A stretch of DNA of 7,377 bases from contig JAQGMD010000481.1 of assembly GCA_028292565.1 (NCBI GenBank), forward strand, positions 1 to 7,377, read 5' to 3'. Position numbers and translations under genes: made by a program. Shown piece by piece: positions 6,268-7,377 of this stretch; positions within the stretch are counted from its first letter, which is position 1, and every line of letters begins with the position of its first letter. Under the pieces are notes generated by a model. The model was not told the DNA's origin, ran no database searches, and worked only from the letters and a program-made list of their open reading frames with translations. This DNA is from Burkholderia sp. (lineage in GTDB: Bacteria; Pseudomonadota; Gammaproteobacteria; Burkholderiales; Burkholderiaceae).

Positions 6268-6603
6268 ATGACTGAATCTGAATTCCTGGCCATGGCGGAG
6301 GCGACGATGGACCGCATAGAGGCTTCGCTGGAGCATGCGTCCGGGGAGTGCGAGCTGGACGTTGAATGCAGCCGCAGCGGCAACGTGCTGGAAATAGAGT
6401 TTATCGACAATAGATCAAAAATTATCATCAACAGCCAGGCGCCGATGCAAGAGATATGGGTGGCGGCCAAGTCAGGCGGATTCCACTACAAGCATGATGG
6501 CGCGCACTGGATCAATACCCGGGACCAGTCCGAGCTGTTTGCATCGCTCTCGAAGATGGTCAGCGAGCAGGGCGGGGTGGAGCTGGTACTGCCGGCGCAA
6601 TAA
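6268..6603 (+). CDS. cyaY: CyaY, bacterial frataxin
   Basis: CyaY is a small cytoplasmic iron-binding protein that interacts with the cysteine desulfurase IscS and modulates Fe-S cluster assembly. The 111-residue length fits the family (about 106 in E. coli). The first helix is acidic (E3, E5, E11, D15, E18, E22), as expected for the iron and IscS binding ridge. The central beta sheet carries the frataxin signature INSQAPMQEIWVAAKSGGFHY at about 54-74, with N55, Q57, P59, W64 and the GG pair, followed by HWINTRDQSELF. The start ATG 6268 is supported by GGAG six bases upstream. It is transcribed away from lptM and toward mrcA, ending just before a strong hairpin. Confidence 0.95.
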   Translation: MTESEFLAMAEATMDRIEASLEHASGECELDVECSRSGNVLEIEFIDNRSKIIINSQAPMQEIWVAAKSGGFHYKHDGAHWINTRDQSELFASLSKMVSEQGGVELVLPAQ

Positions 6604-6608
6604 AGCAA

Positions 6609-6645
6609 AAAGCCGAAGCAGGTTGAATCCGCTTCGGCTTTCTCT
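6609..6645. terminator. Bidirectional intrinsic terminator between cyaY and mrcA
   Basis: AAAGCCGAAGC (6609-6619) and GCTTCGGCTTT (6631-6641) form a perfect eleven-base stem with an eleven-base loop. On the minus strand the stem is followed by TT, then GCTTT, giving a good U-rich tail for ending mrcA. On the plus strand the tail is TCTCT, weaker but usable for cyaY. The hairpin lies in the 63-base gap between the two convergent stop codons. Confidence 0.88.
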
Positions 6646-6666
6646 CATCCGCGCTGTATCAAAGGA

Positions 6667-7377
6667 TCAGAACAACTCGTTCTTTACTTCGTCCTTGGTA
6701 GCCTCTTCTTCAGGTTTGGGGCGCTGCTCACCCGGGGTTTCGATACCTAGGGCTCGTACGCCGGCTCCCGGCGGATTCTCGACATAGTAATAATCGTTGC
6801 CCACCTGGAGCAGGCCTTCCGGAACCGGACGTTCCACAATTGGCTCGTCTTTAAGTGTTTTTTGCATGTAATTGATCCAGATGGGCAGCGCCAGGCCCCC
6901 GCCGGTTTCCTTGTTGCCGAGGTTTTTCGGCTGGTCGAAACCAATCCACGCAACGCCTACGACCTTTGGGTTATACCCGGCAAACCAGGCATCGATCGAG
7001 TCGTTGGTGGTTCCGGTTTTACCAGCGATGTCAGGACGTTTCAATACCAGCGCCTTAGTCGCGGTCCCGAATTTGACTACATCTCTCAACATGCTGTCCA
7101 TCAGGAAGGCGTTGCGCGCGTCAATTACCCGGTTGGCGTCGTTGCCGGCCCTGTCGGGAGCCGCTTGCGACAAGATCCTACCTTCGGAATCCGTCACTTT
7201 CGAAATGATGTACGGACTGACTTTATAGCCGCCGTTAGCAAATACCGCGTAGGCTCCGGCCACCTGCAACGGGGTCACTGCTCCGGCTCCGAGCGCCAGG
7301 GTCAGGTACGGCGGGTTCTTGTCGGCCTCAAACCCGAATCGTGTCGCATATTCCTGTCCGTACTTGGCGCCGATCTT
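6667..7377 (-). CDS. mrcA: Penicillin-binding protein 1A, C-terminal part (gene runs off the right edge)
   Basis: The visible 236 residues are the end of a class A bifunctional penicillin-binding protein, a membrane-anchored periplasmic enzyme that polymerises glycan strands and cross-links their peptides. The reading frame stays open to position 7377, so the gene is cut by the window and no true start is inside it; GTG 7278 is an internal codon. The fragment is from the transpeptidase domain: PPYLTLALGAGAVTPLQ with AGAYAVFANGG, then the KTG active-site motif in AGKTGTTNDSIDAWFAGY (K codon at 7018-7020) and VGVAWIGFDQPKNLG. The C-terminus ends in a charged Glu/Lys-rich tail (KPEEEATKDEVKNELF). 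The SXXK and SXN motifs and the glycosyltransferase domain lie outside. PBP1A is more likely than PBP1B or 1C from the GAGAVTPLQ context and the cyaY/lysA neighbourhood, though the paralogue cannot be proved from the fragment. Confidence 0.93.
   Translation of the reverse strand, partial: KIGAKYGQEYATRFGFEADKNPPYLTLALGAGAVTPLQVAGAYAVFANGGYKVSPYIISKVTDSEGRILSQAAPDRAGNDANRVIDARNAFLMDSMLRDVVKFGTATKALVLKRPDIAGKTGTTNDSIDAWFAGYNPKVVGVAWIGFDQPKNLGNKETGGGLALPIWINYMQKTLKDEPIVERPVPEGLLQVGNDYYYVENPPGAGVRALGIETPGEQRPKPEEEATKDEVKNELF

Overview
The window looks like chromosomal DNA of a betaproteobacterium, most likely Burkholderiales and perhaps Oxalobacteraceae. This rests on protein-family resemblance and gene order (System II cytochrome c maturation, msrPQ, lptM-lysA, cyaY, PBP1A). 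The genus is an inference that I could not test with a search. Coding density is very high. I see no tRNA, rRNA, CRISPR array, insertion sequence or phage gene.

Layout. Positions 69-1220 (+) encode the CcsB/ResC-type subunit of the System II cytochrome c synthase. Positions 1319-2987 (+) hold a compact cassette of three genes: a small secreted lipoprotein with two Yx(F/W)xxD motifs, an ECF sigma factor, and a single-pass membrane anti-sigma factor whose start lies one base after the sigma stop codon. Positions 3061-4706 (+) encode MsrP and MsrQ, the periplasmic methionine sulfoxide reductase and its haem-containing membrane partner. Convergent to them, lysA (4722-6014) and the small lipoprotein gene lptM (6030-6239) form a minus-strand operon. 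cyaY (6268-6603, +) diverges from lptM, with only 28 bases between the start codons. The 3' end of mrcA (6667-7377, -) converges on cyaY across a strong shared hairpin terminator and runs off the right edge.

How the genes may work together. Most of the left half concerns the envelope and its redox state: covalent haem attachment outside the membrane, an envelope-stress signalling pair, and repair of oxidised periplasmic methionines. The most interesting point is that an ECF sigma/anti-sigma pair directly precedes msrPQ. In Azospira an ECF system (SigF/NrsF) is known to control a yedY/yedZ-type repair system in response to hypochlorite. The anti-sigma factor here is of a different type (one membrane segment and a large periplasmic domain), and a Cys-containing lipoprotein takes part. 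This suggests, but does not prove, a related oxidative or chlorine stress module. The right half is a housekeeping block (lysine synthesis, LPS-transport lipoprotein, frataxin, PBP1A). Its lptM/cyaY divergence resembles the cyaY-lptM(yifL)-dapF region of Escherichia coli and the cyaY-lppL-lysA region of Pseudomonas.
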